This document shows, piece by piece, positions 9,114-18,913 of a stretch of DNA of 64,000 bases (the stretch's first letter is position 1; each line of letters starts with the position of its first letter). Position numbers and translations under genes: made by a program. Where the stretch lies: contig NC_015636.1 of NCBI RefSeq assembly GCF_000179575.2, positions 1-64,000 of the forward strand. The letters are read 5' to 3'. The notes beneath the pieces were generated by a model that saw only the letters and a program-made list of their open reading frames with translations, was not told the origin of the DNA and ran no database searches. Source of the DNA: Methanothermococcus okinawensis IH1 (lineage in GTDB: Archaea; AGJL01; Methanococci; Methanococcales; Methanococcaceae).

Positions 9114-10259
9114 ATGATTTACGATTTTAGGAAAGAAAAAAAGTTTGGATATACAACAGGCTCATGTGCCGCAGCTGGTGCTTACTGTGGGGTTTATTAC
9201 TTAAAAAAAGGAATAAAATTGGATTATGTGCAGTTGGAAAATGATAAAGGGGATAAATTAATAATTCCAATTGAAAATTTAGATGTAGATGCCAAATCTA
9301 AAAAAGCAGTAGTAACTGTTAAGAAGTTTGCAGGTGAAGATATAGATATTACAAACGGAATAGACATTATTACGGAAGTTAAATTAATAAATAATGATAA
9401 AATAAATGATAATAAGATAAATGATAATAACTATAATAATATTAAAATACATGATTCTAAACCAAAAGTAGAGATTATAGGCGGAAAAGGCATAGGTATT
9501 GTTACAAAGGAGGGGTTACAAATAAAAAAAGGAAATTATGCCATAAACCCAAAACCACAGGAGCTCATAAGAAACAATATTATTCCACTACTTGATGAAC
9601 ATGATAGAGTTGTAATTAAAATATCAATTCCAAAAGGAACTGAGCTCGCAAAAAAAACACTTAATCCAAAGCTTGGAATAGTGGGTGGTATTTCAATACT
9701 TGGAACAACAGGCATAGTTAGACCGATGTCAAATGATGCCTATAAAAAATCCCTTGTTCCGCAGATTGATGTTGCACTTGCAAATAACTATAAAAATCTC
9801 ATATTTACACCTGGAAACATTGGAACAAAATATGCAAAGAAGATGTTTGATGTATCCGATGACCAAATTGTTGAAGTTTCTAATTTTTGGGATTTTATGC
9901 TTGATAAAGCACTGGAAAAAGGAGTTAATGACATTTTAATATTTGGTCATTCTGGGAAGATTATAAAACTCGCCGCAGGCATATACAATACTCATTCAAA
10001 GGTTGCAGATGGGAGAAATGAGGTATTAACTGCATACAGTTCTTTATATATTAAAGACAGAGAAATTTTAAAAAATATATTATATGCCAACACAACGGAG
10101 GAAATTATAAAAATTCTAAAAAAAGAGGGAGTTTTAACGGAAGTTTTTAATAGTATAGCAAATAGAGTAGTTGAGAGAGCTCGCAATAGATGGGCAGGTA
10201 TAAATTTTAGTTGTATTATCATTGATATGAAAGGGAATATATTGGGAAGGTATCCATAA
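9114..10259 (+). CDS. cbiD: Cobalt-precorrin-5B C1-methyltransferase CbiD
   Basis: The 381-residue CbiD has the family opening FGYTTGSCAAAGA near residues 11-23 and the later blocks KKTLNPKLGIVGGISILGTTG and GHSGKIIKLAAG. It methylates C1 during anaerobic corrin synthesis. ATG at 9114 is chosen because GTGA at 9105-9108 is its ribosome binding site; beginning at that GTG would add three residues. An Asn/Asp-rich insertion at about residues 92-113 (9387-9455) interrupts an otherwise conserved enzyme. Confidence 0.88.
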   Translation: MIYDFRKEKKFGYTTGSCAAAGAYCGVYYLKKGIKLDYVQLENDKGDKLIIPIENLDVDAKSKKAVVTVKKFAGEDIDITNGIDIITEVKLINNDKINDNKINDNNYNNIKIHDSKPKVEIIGGKGIGIVTKEGLQIKKGNYAINPKPQELIRNNIIPLLDEHDRVVIKISIPKGTELAKKTLNPKLGIVGGISILGTTGIVRPMSNDAYKKSLVPQIDVALANNYKNLIFTPGNIGTKYAKKMFDVSDDQIVEVSNFWDFMLDKALEKGVNDILIFGHSGKIIKLAAGIYNTHSKVADGRNEVLTAYSSLYIKDREILKNILYANTTEEIIKILKKEGVLTEVFNSIANRVVERARNRWAGINFSCIIIDMKGNILGRYP

Positions 10260-10595
10260 TAGATAACTATGAAAAAGTATAAAAATGATTATGATATAAT
10301 ATAGTCAAAGATGGGCGAAACTGGAAAAAACAGGAAAAAATAAGAGCATGAAAAAGCATGCAATTAGAGTTATTTGGTGGATATAAAAAGGCTAAATAAC
10401 ATGCACATGAAAAGATAAAAAGAAAATTAAAATAAAATATAAAAAAATAAAATAAAATAAATAAGAAAAATATAAAAAATAAAATCTAAAAAAAGAAATT
10501 AAAAAGAAAATAAATAAAAAAGGTGATGGCATCTTGGAAAAACCTTTTAGTTGGTTTTTCTACTGTTGTCACCATAAAAGAAAAAAGGTGATAAA
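10260..10595 (+). other. Intergenic region with two inverted repeats and a possible leader reading frame
   Basis: This 336-base A-rich stretch between cbiD and rps6e has no convincing full-length gene. It contains a stem GTTATTTGG (10369-10377) with CTAAATAAC (10392-10400, one G-T pair), flanked by TGCA pairs at 10359-10362 and 10402-10405. A perfect hairpin, GAAAAACC/GGTTTTTC, lies at 10537-10560. A 27-codon frame from TTG 10534 to 10617, six bases after GGTGAT, overlaps the start of rps6e. Any role in regulating rps6e is inference. Confidence 0.4.
10537..10560 (+). promoter_or_regulatory. Perfect 8-bp hairpin in the rps6e leader
   Basis: GAAAAACC at 10537-10544 and GGTTTTTC at 10553-10560 form a perfect stem with an eight-base loop, 36 bases before the rps6e ATG. 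It could be a leader control element or a weak terminator for upstream transcription. No ligand or protein site is recognised. Confidence 0.4.
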
Positions 10596-10967
10596 ATGGC
10601 AAAATTTAAAGTTGTAGTATCTGACAAAGATGGAAAATCATACCAGTTAGAAGTAGAAACAACAGCATTAATAGGTAAAAGAATTGGTGATGAAATAAAT
10701 GGTTCCACCATTGGATTAGATGGATATAAATTAAAAATTACAGGCGGTTCAGATAAATGTGGATTCCCAATGAGACATGACATACATGGAAGTATGAAAA
10801 TGAGAGTTTTATTGAGCAAAAAACCAGGCTACAAACCTACCGATAAAGGTATCAGAAGAAGAAAAAGTATAAGAGGAAACACTATCTCATCAGATATAGT
10901 TCAAGTAAATACAAAAGTTGTAGAATCTGGAGAAAAACCAATATCTGAATTAATCGGACAGGAATAA
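10596..10967 (+). CDS. rps6e: 30S ribosomal protein S6e
   Basis: The 123-residue S6e shows the conserved block GGSDKCGFPMRHDIHG near 49-64 and the basic KGIRRRKSIRGNTIS segment near 84-98. It is a small-subunit protein found only in archaea and eukaryotes, and archaeal versions lack the eukaryotic phosphorylated tail. A strong GGTGAT precedes the ATG. Seven T shortly after the stop look like a terminator. Confidence 0.95.
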   Translation: MAKFKVVVSDKDGKSYQLEVETTALIGKRIGDEINGSTIGLDGYKLKITGGSDKCGFPMRHDIHGSMKMRVLLSKKPGYKPTDKGIRRRKSIRGNTISSDIVQVNTKVVESGEKPISELIGQE

Positions 10968-10973
10968 ATTAAA

Positions 10974-10992
10974 TCTTTTTTTAATTTTTAAT
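10974..10992 (+). terminator. T-rich terminator after rps6e
   Basis: Seven consecutive T (10976-10982) followed by another T5 run lie just after the rps6e stop. Archaeal intrinsic termination uses such runs without needing a hairpin. Confidence 0.5.
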
Positions 10993-11102
10993 TTAAACCA
11001 TCTATTCAATTTTAACTTTTTATAGTAATAATATATAGAATATAATTTAACTAAAATGATAATAATATATTAAAAAATAATTTACATTTGGGGTGATACT
11101 AT

Positions 11103-11381
11103 ATGTTTAAAGCTAAGAAACTTAGTCCAGAGGACAAATTAAAAAATATTGCTTTTATGTTGGATGAAATTATTAACGATACAACAGTTCCAAGAAATAT
11201 AAGAGCTGCTGCACAAAATGCAAAAGATGCTGTTTTAAATGAAAATGAGGAATTTATTGTAAGAAGTGCTACTGCAATCCAATATTTAGATGATATAAGC
11301 GATGACCCTAATATGCCATTGCACACAAGAACTCAGATATGGAGCATTGTTAGTGAGTTGGAGACTGTAAAGAATGAATAA
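11103..11381 (+). CDS. UPF0147 family protein
   Basis: The 92-residue, mostly helical protein contains the family core [16 protein letters not shown] near 33-48 and [21 protein letters not shown] near 66-86. This archaeal family is widespread and uncharacterised, and an RNA- or ribosome-related role has not been shown. GGGGTGAT precedes the ATG. Its last 32 bases overlap the end of the convergent fucA gene. Confidence 0.8.
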   Translation: MFKAKKLSPEDKLKNIAFMLDEIINDTTVPRNIRAAAQNAKDAVLNENEEFIVRSATAIQYLDDISDDPNMPLHTRTQIWSIVSELETVKNE

Positions 11382-11907
11382 TATAGTTTAATTTTGCAAT
11401 CTCTTCCATAACTTCTGTTTTTAAATATGCTTCAATTAAGTCTTTTCCAAGACATACTATACCGTGATTCTTTAAGATTATCACATCTTCATTTCTTTTA
11501 GATACCTCCTCTGCGAGCTCTACACTACCTGCTTTTAAGTAAGGAACATAACCTATTTTTTTTATGAATATCTGTGCCTCGGGCGTTAATAATTCTATTT
11601 TTTTGTCCAATATTGAAAATGCTGTGGAATATATCGAATGCGTATGAACCACCGCATTTATGTCTTTTCTTTTTTTGTATATGTTTAGGTGCATTTTTAT
11701 TTCAGATGTCGGAGCTCCTTTTATAATGTTTCCATCTATATCAACAATCGTTATATCTTCCTCTTTTAGAAATCCCAATATCGAGCCAGTAGGGGTTGCA
11801 TATATCAAATTATCTTTTTTTATGGAAACATTCCCTCCGCTTCCAACTACATATTTTCTATCGTATAATTTATGACATATATCTATAAATGCTTTTAAAT
11901 TATCCAT
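11350..11907 (-). CDS. fucA: L-fuculose-1-phosphate aldolase-type class II aldolase
   Basis: The 185-residue class II aldolase has SGGNVS (23-28), TSE (67-69), the zinc ligands HTH (88-90) and NHG (147-149). In Methanocaldococcus the counterpart forms lactaldehyde from fuculose 1-phosphate and feeds coenzyme F420 synthesis; the same role is inferred here. GGTGATAAA precedes the ATG. The gene converges on the UPF0147 gene and the two coding regions overlap by 32 bases, an arrangement that could give antisense transcripts. Confidence 0.85.
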   Translation of the reverse strand: MDNLKAFIDICHKLYDRKYVVGSGGNVSIKKDNLIYATPTGSILGFLKEEDITIVDIDGNIIKGAPTSEIKMHLNIYKKRKDINAVVHTHSIYSTAFSILDKKIELLTPEAQIFIKKIGYVPYLKAGSVELAEEVSKRNEDVIILKNHGIVCLGKDLIEAYLKTEVMEEIAKLNYIIHSLQSPTH

Positions 11908-12097
11908 TTTATCACCAAATTAATAATAACCTAAATTTATAATAATTATAAAAATTATAACATAATACTATACTAAAATAATTATAATAAAATAATACTG
12001 AATTATAATTACTAAATTATACTTATATCTATAACCTAATATTAAAATTAAAATAACTAAGGATAAATAAAATATATATAATGTATGTGGTGGCACT

Positions 12098-12901
12098 ATG
12101 ATAGATTCTCATATACATTCCGATACAAGACCTTATGAAGATTTTGAAAATATGGCAATGTATTTGGACTGTGCTATAACATTGGCACATGACCCATTGA
12201 AACCTTACTCTATGGATGTAATAAGAGCTCACTTTGATAGGATAATATATAACGAAATTGAAAGGGCAAACAAAAATGGATTAAAATTATTCGTTTGTTT
12301 GGGTATACATCCAAGAATGATACCTCCTGATGTGAATTACAATATGCTGAGAGAATATTTAAAAAGAGGCATAAAATATAATAAAAAAAATATAAATAAA
12401 AATGAAAAATATATCGTAGGAGTTGGAGAGATAGGACTTGAAAAATGCACGAGAGAAGAAATTGAAGTTTTTGAAGAACAGTTGATTATAGCACAGGAGC
12501 TAAATCTTCCCGCAGTTGTTCATACTCCAAGAAGAAATAAAAAGGAAACTACAAAAACAATTTTGGAGGTTATAAACTCTTTGGGATTGCATAAAGATAC
12601 AGAGAAGCACATGATAATAGAACACTGCACAAAAGAAACTGTTCCAATGATTTATGATACCAATATGAATATGGGATTAACGGTTCAGCCAAGTAAATTA
12701 ACTCCTATGGATGCTGTTAAAATAGTAAAAGAATACGGTGGAGAAAGATTTTTGTTAAACAGCGACAGCTCTTCTGCACCATCCAATATTTTGGGCGTTC
12801 CAAAAACCGTGTTAAAGATGAAAATAAATGGGGTTGATAGTAATATTATTAAAATGATTTCCCATAATAATGCCAAGAACATTTTTAGATTAGATGTTTA
12901 A
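12098..12901 (+). CDS. TatD-related metal-dependent hydrolase
   Basis: The 267-residue amidohydrolase-fold protein has DSHIHSD (3-9), GIHPR (about 71), VGEIGLEK (about 110), a VVHTPRR segment (about 141), a downstream His in IIEHCT, and NSDSS (about 224). Together these supply the metal ligands of the TatD family. Several TatD proteins are 3'-5' exonucleases, but this archaeal subgroup has no proven substrate. GGTGG precedes the ATG. It is monocistronic, convergent with the mechanosensitive channel gene. Confidence 0.75.
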   Translation: MIDSHIHSDTRPYEDFENMAMYLDCAITLAHDPLKPYSMDVIRAHFDRIIYNEIERANKNGLKLFVCLGIHPRMIPPDVNYNMLREYLKRGIKYNKKNINKNEKYIVGVGEIGLEKCTREEIEVFEEQLIIAQELNLPAVVHTPRRNKKETTKTILEVINSLGLHKDTEKHMIIEHCTKETVPMIYDTNMNMGLTVQPSKLTPMDAVKIVKEYGGERFLLNSDSSSAPSNILGVPKTVLKMKINGVDSNIIKMISHNNAKNIFRLDV

Positions 12902-12937
12902 TTAAACAAATAGTTTAATTAAATATAGTTTAAATAT

Positions 12938-13999
12938 TTAATTATCTTTTTTAACATATACTGTTTGAGTTGGAAATGCCATTTCAATGCCTTCTTTTTC
13001 AAATTCCTCTTTAATCTTCATATTTATTTCATCTATGGTATTCAGATAATAGTCAAAACCAAAATTTCTAATAAAATATTCAACCCTTATATTTAATGAA
13101 AAATCACCAAACTCTTTGAATGTAATTCTTATAGGAGGAAGTGTGGCGTTGTGCTCATCAATTATGTTTTTTATAATCTCTTTTGCCTTATTAATTTTTT
13201 CCACAGAGGTATCATAGGTTAAGCCGATATTTACAAGCACCCTTCTTTTTCTCATCTCGGATAAATTCTCTATATTAGCACCTAAAAGATTAGCATTTGG
13301 AACAATTATAAGACTATCATCAAAAGTTCTTATTTTTGTGCTTCTAACCCCTACATCCTCTACAATACCTTCTCCTCCATCAAACCTAATCCAATGATTT
13401 AGTCTAAAAGGTTTATCCATAAATATTAAAACTCCTGCAATAAAGTTTTTAACTGTATCCTGTGCTGCAAGTGCCACAGCTAAACCTCCAATACCTAAAC
13501 CAGCAAGAAGCGTTGTTATGTCATAGCCAGCAGTTTCAAGTCCCATCAATAAACCTGCAATTATAATTAAGATTTTTAGAAGTTTTCTCAAAGGTGGCAC
13601 TATTTGGTCATCAAATTTAGTTTCCGATTTTTCCACAGCAGGAATAACATAATAATTTATAAAATCATCAACAAAATTAACGGCAAACCATGTCATACAT
13701 AGTATAACTACAATTTTAATGGCTTCGTTTAACAAGATGCTAATAGCACTTGGAAGAACAAGGAATTTTAACCCGAAATAAAGAAATCCGGTAAATACCA
13801 ATATTACAATAGGATGTTCAATAGCGTTCAATACAATATCATCAAATTTAGTTTTTGTTTTTCCAACTATTCTTTTTACATAAGATTTGACAATGAAATT
13901 GGTTAATTTTCCAAATATAATCCCAAATACAATAAACAAAATGAAAATTATATAAGCATAGAATGGGTTTCCAAAGTATGTGATATTTAAGAAGTCCAT
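12938..13999 (-). CDS. MscS-family mechanosensitive channel
   Basis: The 353-residue protein has four or five membrane segments in its first 190 residues. They are followed by the MscS pore-helix signature (AGLGIGGLAVALAAQDTVKNF near 175-195, rich in small residues) and the beta domain with MDKPFRLNHWIRF and PNANL. Such channels release solutes when membrane tension rises. ATG at 13999 is chosen because GGGATAT lies just before it and the upstream in-frame residues are charged and unlike the family. A second MscS gene lies at 30.4 kb and a c-di-AMP synthase at 60 kb. Confidence 0.88.
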   Translation of the reverse strand: MDFLNITYFGNPFYAYIIFILFIVFGIIFGKLTNFIVKSYVKRIVGKTKTKFDDIVLNAIEHPIVILVFTGFLYFGLKFLVLPSAISILLNEAIKIVVILCMTWFAVNFVDDFINYYVIPAVEKSETKFDDQIVPPLRKLLKILIIIAGLLMGLETAGYDITTLLAGLGIGGLAVALAAQDTVKNFIAGVLIFMDKPFRLNHWIRFDGGEGIVEDVGVRSTKIRTFDDSLIIVPNANLLGANIENLSEMRKRRVLVNIGLTYDTSVEKINKAKEIIKNIIDEHNATLPPIRITFKEFGDFSLNIRVEYFIRNFGFDYYLNTIDEINMKIKEEFEKEGIEMAFPTQTVYVKKDN

Positions 14000-14154
14000 A
14001 ATATATCCCTTTTTTAGATATTTTAGATACAATAAATAATAAAATAATAAAATATGTAATAATAAAATAACTTAAAATAAGTAATAAAATAATAGATAAA
14101 TTTAATGAATAATTATTTATTATAAAATTATATTAATATATTTACATTAATTAT

Positions 14155-15105
14155 CTACATTAATCTTTCCCTAATTGGTGCTAAAATCTCTATAATTTCT
14201 TTTGCAACAGCACCTTTTAAGTCCATAGGGTGTAGTTTCTTTTCCGAATACATTTTTTCCAAGGTTTCATAGTCGTTAATAACTATATTTCCTCCAAATT
14301 TTTCTGGTCTCTCTATGGTTATTGGATAATTTAAATAATATTTTGCGAGCTCCAATATTGGATTTCCTTCCACAATTCCTATTGGACAATATGCCTTTTT
14401 TACCTTTGATTTAATGGTATTTGGCTCATCATCAACTGCAATGAAGTTTCCTTTGGATGATGACATTTTACCCTCTCCATCAAGTCCTGTAAGCACGGGA
14501 TTGTGTATGCAAACTGGTGATTTATAACCCATATTTGGTAAAATTTCCCTTGCAAGCATGTGTATTTTTCTCTGCTCCATTCCTCCCACTGCAACATCTA
14601 CATTTAAATGTTTTATATCATTTACCTGCATTAATGGATATACCACTTCTGCAACCTTTGGATTTTCATCTTCCCTTGCTATTACTTCCATACTTCTTCT
14701 GGCTCTTTTTAATGTAGTTTTTAGGGCTATCCTATAAACATCAAGTGTATAATCTTTTTCGAGTTGAAATTCACTACCATAAATATACTTTGCCTTTAAT
14801 CCCATGGCATTGAATACATTTTTATTGTATTCTGCGAGCTCATGTATTTCTTCCAAGGTTCCCTTTTGATTTAGGTAGGCATGCAAATCTGCAAGTAGGA
14901 TTATTATATCGAATCCTGCATTTTGTAGGTCTATCATCTTTTTTATTTGAAGGTAATGTCCAAGATGAATTTTTCCGCTCGGTTCAAACCCAATATACGC
15001 TATTTTTTTATCTTTATTCATGACATTCTTTAACTCATCTACGGATATTACTTCCGATGTATTTTTTAATATGCTTTCAATCTTAGTGTTTTCTACATTT
15101 CTCAT
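14155..15105 (-). CDS. tyrS: Tyrosyl-tRNA synthetase
   Basis: The 316-residue class I synthetase has PSGKIHLGH at 42-50 and KMSSS at 213-217. The short length and the absence of a C-terminal S4-like domain are typical of archaeal Tyr[14 protein letters not shown] and the [12 protein letters not shown] block distinguish it from TrpRS. It charges tRNA-Tyr. The start is a single ATG after a GATGAT-type element, weaker than its neighbours. Confidence 0.92.
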   Translation of the reverse strand: MRNVENTKIESILKNTSEVISVDELKNVMNKDKKIAYIGFEPSGKIHLGHYLQIKKMIDLQNAGFDIIILLADLHAYLNQKGTLEEIHELAEYNKNVFNAMGLKAKYIYGSEFQLEKDYTLDVYRIALKTTLKRARRSMEVIAREDENPKVAEVVYPLMQVNDIKHLNVDVAVGGMEQRKIHMLAREILPNMGYKSPVCIHNPVLTGLDGEGKMSSSKGNFIAVDDEPNTIKSKVKKAYCPIGIVEGNPILELAKYYLNYPITIERPEKFGGNIVINDYETLEKMYSEKKLHPMDLKGAVAKEIIEILAPIRERLM

Positions 15106-15399
15106 ATTATCATCATCTTTTTATCTTAAATTTATATTTTTTCTTTTTATTTTTTTATCCTTTTTTAACAAAATTATTCTTATTTTAAAATTAAAAAATA
15201 TTGGCATATTAATAACATTTAAATTCAATTCTGTAAAATCGATATTAAGTATATTAAATTATAACTTAGATATATATTAATTTCTTATATTTTAATATCA
15301 TATTTATTTAACGAAAAATTCTAAGATATTATATTCTATTTAAAATTACTAAATTTATTTAAATAATAAACTATTATATATATGTTGTTTGGTGAGACT

Positions 15400-16017
15400 A
15401 TGAAAAAAATGATAAGTGTAAAGGCGAGCAATAGAGAGATAATGGATATTTGCAAAGAACTTTCAAAAATGGACATTGACTGTTCAATAGAATCAAAATC
15501 AATATATACAGAAGAAAAATCAAAGGATATAAGTAATCTCAGGATAAAAATATATGGATATGATAAGAATAAAATAATGGAGAATTATAAAAATATCATG
15601 GATTTAGTAAATAGAATTCATAAAAAGTATAATCCAAGTCCAAAGGGATTATTTGAATATCGCCTATCAGATATAAAATACCCCATTAATAAAAACTTGA
15701 TATTGGATGCACTTAAATCTTTAAAAATTAATTATATATATAAGGAAGATGAAAACTTAATAAAATGCTCCCTATCTTTTGATGAGTTCAATGCAATATT
15801 AAAAGAATTACACGATATAAATACTGAGCTCAGTTTTGTAAATGTTGGTTCAAAACCTGTTAGGAACATTATCGTATTAGTGGCATATTTTACCAAAAAA
15901 GATATTGAAGATATTATAGATGAATGTATTGAAAAAGAATTTTTCAGAATAGAAAAAGATAAAATTGTATTGAATAAGGATATAAATCTGATTAAAAAAC
16001 ATTTTTTAAATGAATAA
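15400..16017 (+). CDS. DUF2067 family protein
   Basis: The 205-residue protein belongs to the archaeal uncharacterised family DUF2067: a ferredoxin-like N-terminal half, then the NPSPKGLFEYRLSDIKYPINK block near 85-105. Function unknown. ATG at 15400 is chosen because GGTGA sits at 15391-15395; an earlier ATG at 15382 has no binding site. The 290 bases upstream contain only AT-rich promoter-like sequence. Confidence 0.65.
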   Translation: MKKMISVKASNREIMDICKELSKMDIDCSIESKSIYTEEKSKDISNLRIKIYGYDKNKIMENYKNIMDLVNRIHKKYNPSPKGLFEYRLSDIKYPINKNLILDALKSLKINYIYKEDENLIKCSLSFDEFNAILKELHDINTELSFVNVGSKPVRNIIVLVAYFTKKDIEDIIDECIEKEFFRIEKDKIVLNKDINLIKKHFLNE

Positions 16018-16213
16018 TTTTTAGTGATAACATAAAGACTTTTTAAAGTATAAAGATATTAAGAATAGTGTGGAAAAGTATTTTATGTATTTTCGATAAA
16101 AGAGGAAATAAAAAAGATATACAATAGAGAAATAATCGATGAAATTAAAAAAGAAATAATTAAACTGAAAAAATAATAATTATAAAAAAATAATTTTATA
16201 AACCGGTGATAAC

Positions 16214-16519
16214 ATGAATGATAAGTCAATAAAAATTCTGGAAAAGACCAAAAACAGCATAGAGGTGGAATTAATAGATGATGACCATTCTTTGTGCAAT
16301 CTTCTAAAAGATATATTATTGGAAAAAAAGGATAAAGTAATTATGGCATCCTATGTCATTGAGCACCCTGTTTTAAACCCCAAAACTGGCAGATATATCT
16401 CCAATCCAAAATTAACTGTAAAAACCACCGATGGAAATGATGCTGAGGAAGTGCTTAAAGAGTCATTAAAGGAAGTAATTGATTTGTGTAATAAAACACT
16501 TGAAAGTTTGAATCAATAA
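16214..16519 (+). CDS. rpoL: DNA-directed RNA polymerase subunit L
   Basis: The 101-residue Rpb11/RpoL protein shows the dimerisation motif [14 protein letters not shown] (about 23-36) and [12 protein letters not shown] (about 50-62). RpoL pairs with RpoD to nucleate archaeal RNA polymerase assembly. GGTGATAAC precedes the ATG. It lies upstream of the L1 operon in the same direction, but a TATA element in the gap suggests separate transcription of that operon. Confidence 0.92.
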   Translation: MNDKSIKILEKTKNSIEVELIDDDHSLCNLLKDILLEKKDKVIMASYVIEHPVLNPKTGRYISNPKLTVKTTDGNDAEEVLKESLKEVIDLCNKTLESLNQ

Positions 16520-16556
16520 TGTATATTTTTTAGCATATAATTTTTTTAGCGTAATC

Positions 16557-16566
16557 TTTATATAAT
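16557..16566 (+). promoter_or_regulatory. TATA box of the L1-L10-L12 operon
   Basis: TTTATATAAT matches the methanogen TATA consensus. Initiation about 25 bases downstream would give a leader of roughly 110 bases before the rplA ATG at 16700. An eight-base inverted repeat, ACCGCAGT (16599-16606) and ACTGCGGT (16669-16676), spans most of that leader. Confidence 0.55.
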
Positions 16567-16699
16567 AGTTATTAAATAGTAGATTTGCTCCATGTTTGAC
16601 CGCAGTTATTAAATTAACATAATTAACATATTTTAAATATAAAGTCATTTAAAGTTTTAAATAGATTCACTGCGGTTTATAATTACAGGAGGCTACAAC

Positions 16700-17341
16700 A
16701 TGGACAGAGAAAAAATAATAAAAGCAGTGAAGGAGGCTCGTTCTCTTGCTAAGCCGCGAAACTTCACACAGTCCGTGGATTTGGTCGTAAATTTAAAAGA
16801 GCTCGACCTTACAAGACCTGAAAATAGAATAAAACAGCAGGTCGTGTTACCTCATGGACGAGGGAAGGAACCAAAAATTGCAGTAATTGCAAAAGGTGAT
16901 TTGGCGGCACAGGCTGAAGAATTGGGCCTCACTGTAATAAAACAGGATGAATTGGAAGAATTAGGAAAAAATAAAAAACAAGCTAAGAAGATAGCAAATG
17001 AGCATGACTTTTTCATTGCTCAGGCAGATATGATGCCACTTGTTGGTAAAGCCTTAGGTCCTGTATTGGGTCCAAGAGGAAAAATGCCCCAACCAGTTCC
17101 TGCAAACGCAAACTTAAAACCGTTGGTTGAAAGATTTAAGAAAACAGTAGTTATAAATACAAGAGACAAGCCATCGTTCAAAACATTGGTTGGAACTGAA
17201 CAAATGAGCGATGAAGAATTAGCTGAAAACATTGAAGCAGTTTTAAACACGGTAGCTAAGAAATACGAAAAGGGGCTTTACCATGTTAAAAATGCCTATA
17301 CAAAACTAACAATGGGACCAGCAGTCCCCATAGAAAAGTAA
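16700..17341 (+). CDS. rplA: 50S ribosomal protein L1
   Basis: The 213-residue L1 has its signature block [18 protein letters not shown] near 115-132, part of the RNA-binding domain. GGAGG precedes the ATG. It is the first gene of the L1-L10-L12 operon that builds the ribosomal stalk and L1 arm. A structured element inside its own first codons (16727-16767) resembles the L1 binding site on 23S rRNA, so the operon is probably controlled by feedback. Confidence 0.95.
   Translation: MDREKIIKAVKEARSLAKPRNFTQSVDLVVNLKELDLTRPENRIKQQVVLPHGRGKEPKIAVIAKGDLAAQAEELGLTVIKQDELEELGKNKKQAKKIANEHDFFIAQADMMPLVGKALGPVLGPRGKMPQPVPANANLKPLVERFKKTVVINTRDKPSFKTLVGTEQMSDEELAENIEAVLNTVAKKYEKGLYHVKNAYTKLTMGPAVPIEK
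16727..16767 (+). promoter_or_regulatory. L1 autoregulatory mRNA site within rplA
   Basis: GTGAAG (16727-16732) pairs with CTTCAC (16762-16767), and inside them GGCT (16735-16738) pairs with AGCC (16752-16755), leaving an asymmetric purine-rich internal loop. It begins 27 bases after the ATG. In Methanococcus vannielii, L1 represses its operon through a site about 30 bases inside its own gene that mimics the 23S site. Position and shape match; binding here is inferred. Confidence 0.7.
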
Positions 17342-17353
17342 GGGGATGGAACT

Positions 17354-18370
17354 ATGATAGAAGCAGAATTTGAACACAAAATTGCCCCTTGGAAGATTGA
17401 AGAAGTAAATAACTTAAAGAAGTTGCTTAAAGAAGGTAATGTAGTAGCATTGGCAGACATGATGGAAGTCCCTGCAAGGCAGCTTCAAGAAATTAGAGCC
17501 AAAATCAGAGGAAAAATGATTTTGAGAATGTCAAGAAATACTCTGATTAAAAGAGCTATTGAAGAAGTTGCCGAAGAAACTAATAATCCTGAATTTGCTA
17601 AGTTAGCTGAGCACATAGCAAAAGGGGCAGCTATTATAGTCACAGATATGAACCCATTTAAGCTTTACAAGACATTAGAAGAAAGCAAAACTCCAGCACC
17701 TATAAAAGGAGGGGCTGTTGCTCCATGTGATATTGTAGTGGAAAAAGGTTCAACTGGAATGCCCCCAGGACCATTCTTAGGGGAATTAAAAAGTGCAGGT
17801 CTTCCAGCAGTTATTGAAAAAGGTAAGATAGCAATAAGAGAAGATACTGTTATTGTTAAAGAAGGGGAAGTTGTTCCTCATAAAGTTGCAGTGGTGCTTT
17901 CTGCACTTGGTATAAAGCCTACAAAAGTAGGATTAAACCTTTTAGCAGCTTATGAAGATGGAGTTATATATACTCCTGATGTATTGAAGATAGATGAAGA
18001 CGAATTTGTCCAAAAAATACAAAAAGCATTTAACAGTGCATTTAACTTATCAGTTAATGCTGCAATACCAACCACAGAAACAATTGAGACCATATTACAG
18101 AAAGCATTTAGAGATGCAAAAGCAGTATCCATCGAAAGTGCATTCCTTACAGACAAAACCACAGATGACATACTTGGCAAAGCATACTCACAGATGCTTG
18201 CCCTTGCATCAGAAGTCAGTGATGAAGCACTCGATGATGAGTTAAAAGAAAAATTATCTTCAACAGTAGGAGATCCTGCTGAGGAAGTCAAAGAAGAAGC
18301 ACCAGAAGAAAAAGAAGAAGAGAAGAAAGAAGAAGCTCCAGCTGCTGCTGGACTTGGACTACTCTTCTAA
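17354..18370 (+). CDS. rplP0: 50S ribosomal protein L10 (P0)
   Basis: The 338-residue archaeal P0 has the rRNA-binding N-terminal domain, the [12 protein letters not shown] segment and an extended tail that binds L12 dimers. The C terminus is Glu/Lys-rich and closes with GLGLLF, the motif shared by stalk proteins for factor binding. It is the second gene of the operon, 12 bases after rplA, with GGGGATGG before its ATG. Confidence 0.95.
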   Translation: MIEAEFEHKIAPWKIEEVNNLKKLLKEGNVVALADMMEVPARQLQEIRAKIRGKMILRMSRNTLIKRAIEEVAEETNNPEFAKLAEHIAKGAAIIVTDMNPFKLYKTLEESKTPAPIKGGAVAPCDIVVEKGSTGMPPGPFLGELKSAGLPAVIEKGKIAIREDTVIVKEGEVVPHKVAVVLSALGIKPTKVGLNLLAAYEDGVIYTPDVLKIDEDEFVQKIQKAFNSAFNLSVNAAIPTTETIETILQKAFRDAKAVSIESAFLTDKTTDDILGKAYSQMLALASEVSDEALDDELKEKLSSTVGDPAEEVKEEAPEEKEEEKKEEAPAAAGLGLLF

Positions 18371-18485
18371 TTTCTACTAATCTCTAAATAATATATAATA
18401 GTATAATAAATTAATAAATTGATAGAAAATATTATATATCTATTAAAACAATAAAAAAATAAATTTTTACTTTGGAGGTGTAAGT

Positions 18486-18791
18486 ATGGAATATATATAC
18501 GCTGCATTATTATTACATTCCGCAGGTAAAGAAATTACAGAAGATGCTGTTAAATCAATATTAAACGCTGCTGGTGTAGAAGCAGATGACGCAAGAGTTA
18601 AAGCATTAGTTGCTGCATTAGAAGGAGTAAATATTGAAGAAGCTATCGAAAAAGCTGCTGTTGCTCCAGTTGCAGCTGCTGCTCCTGCTGCTGCTCCTGC
18701 TGAAGAAGCAAAAGAAGAAAAGAAAGAAGAAAAGAAAGAAGAAGACACAACCGCAACTGCTGCAGCAGGTCTCGGTGCTTTATTCATGTAA
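18486..18791 (+). CDS. rpl12: 50S ribosomal protein L12 (P1 type)
   Basis: The 101-residue archaeal P1/L12 has an N-terminal dimerisation helix domain, an Ala-rich hinge (about 56-73), a Glu/Lys-rich tract and the terminal GLGALFM that recruits translation factors. Strong GGAGGTG precedes the ATG. A 115-base gap separates it from L10, so it may have extra transcription to supply several copies per ribosome. Confidence 0.95.
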   Translation: MEYIYAALLLHSAGKEITEDAVKSILNAAGVEADDARVKALVAALEGVNIEEAIEKAAVAPVAAAAPAAAPAEEAKEEKKEEKKEEDTTATAAAGLGALFM

Positions 18792-18793
18792 AT

Positions 18794-18831
18794 TCTTTCA
18801 TTTTAATTTCTTTCTTTTTTTAAAATATTAA
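18794..18831 (+). terminator. T-rich terminator after the L12 gene
   Basis: Several T-rich runs, the longest seven T, follow the L12 stop within 40 bases and match the archaeal terminator pattern. Confidence 0.5.
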
Positions 18832-18913
18832 TCCATACATTTAAATTAATAATAAATAATATTTATATAGTATTTAAAATATATAAAGGCTATATAGACA
18901 ATTAGGTGAAATT

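Noticed and set aside
16020-16200. Possible gene remnant ending in a Lys/Glu/Ile-rich helix
   Set aside because: The short frames have no start and no recognisable family, and AT-rich DNA often encodes such helices.
16519-16700. Possible tRNA or small RNA in the L1 leader
   Set aside because: Only one long-range repeat and no cloverleaf; treated as a leader instead.
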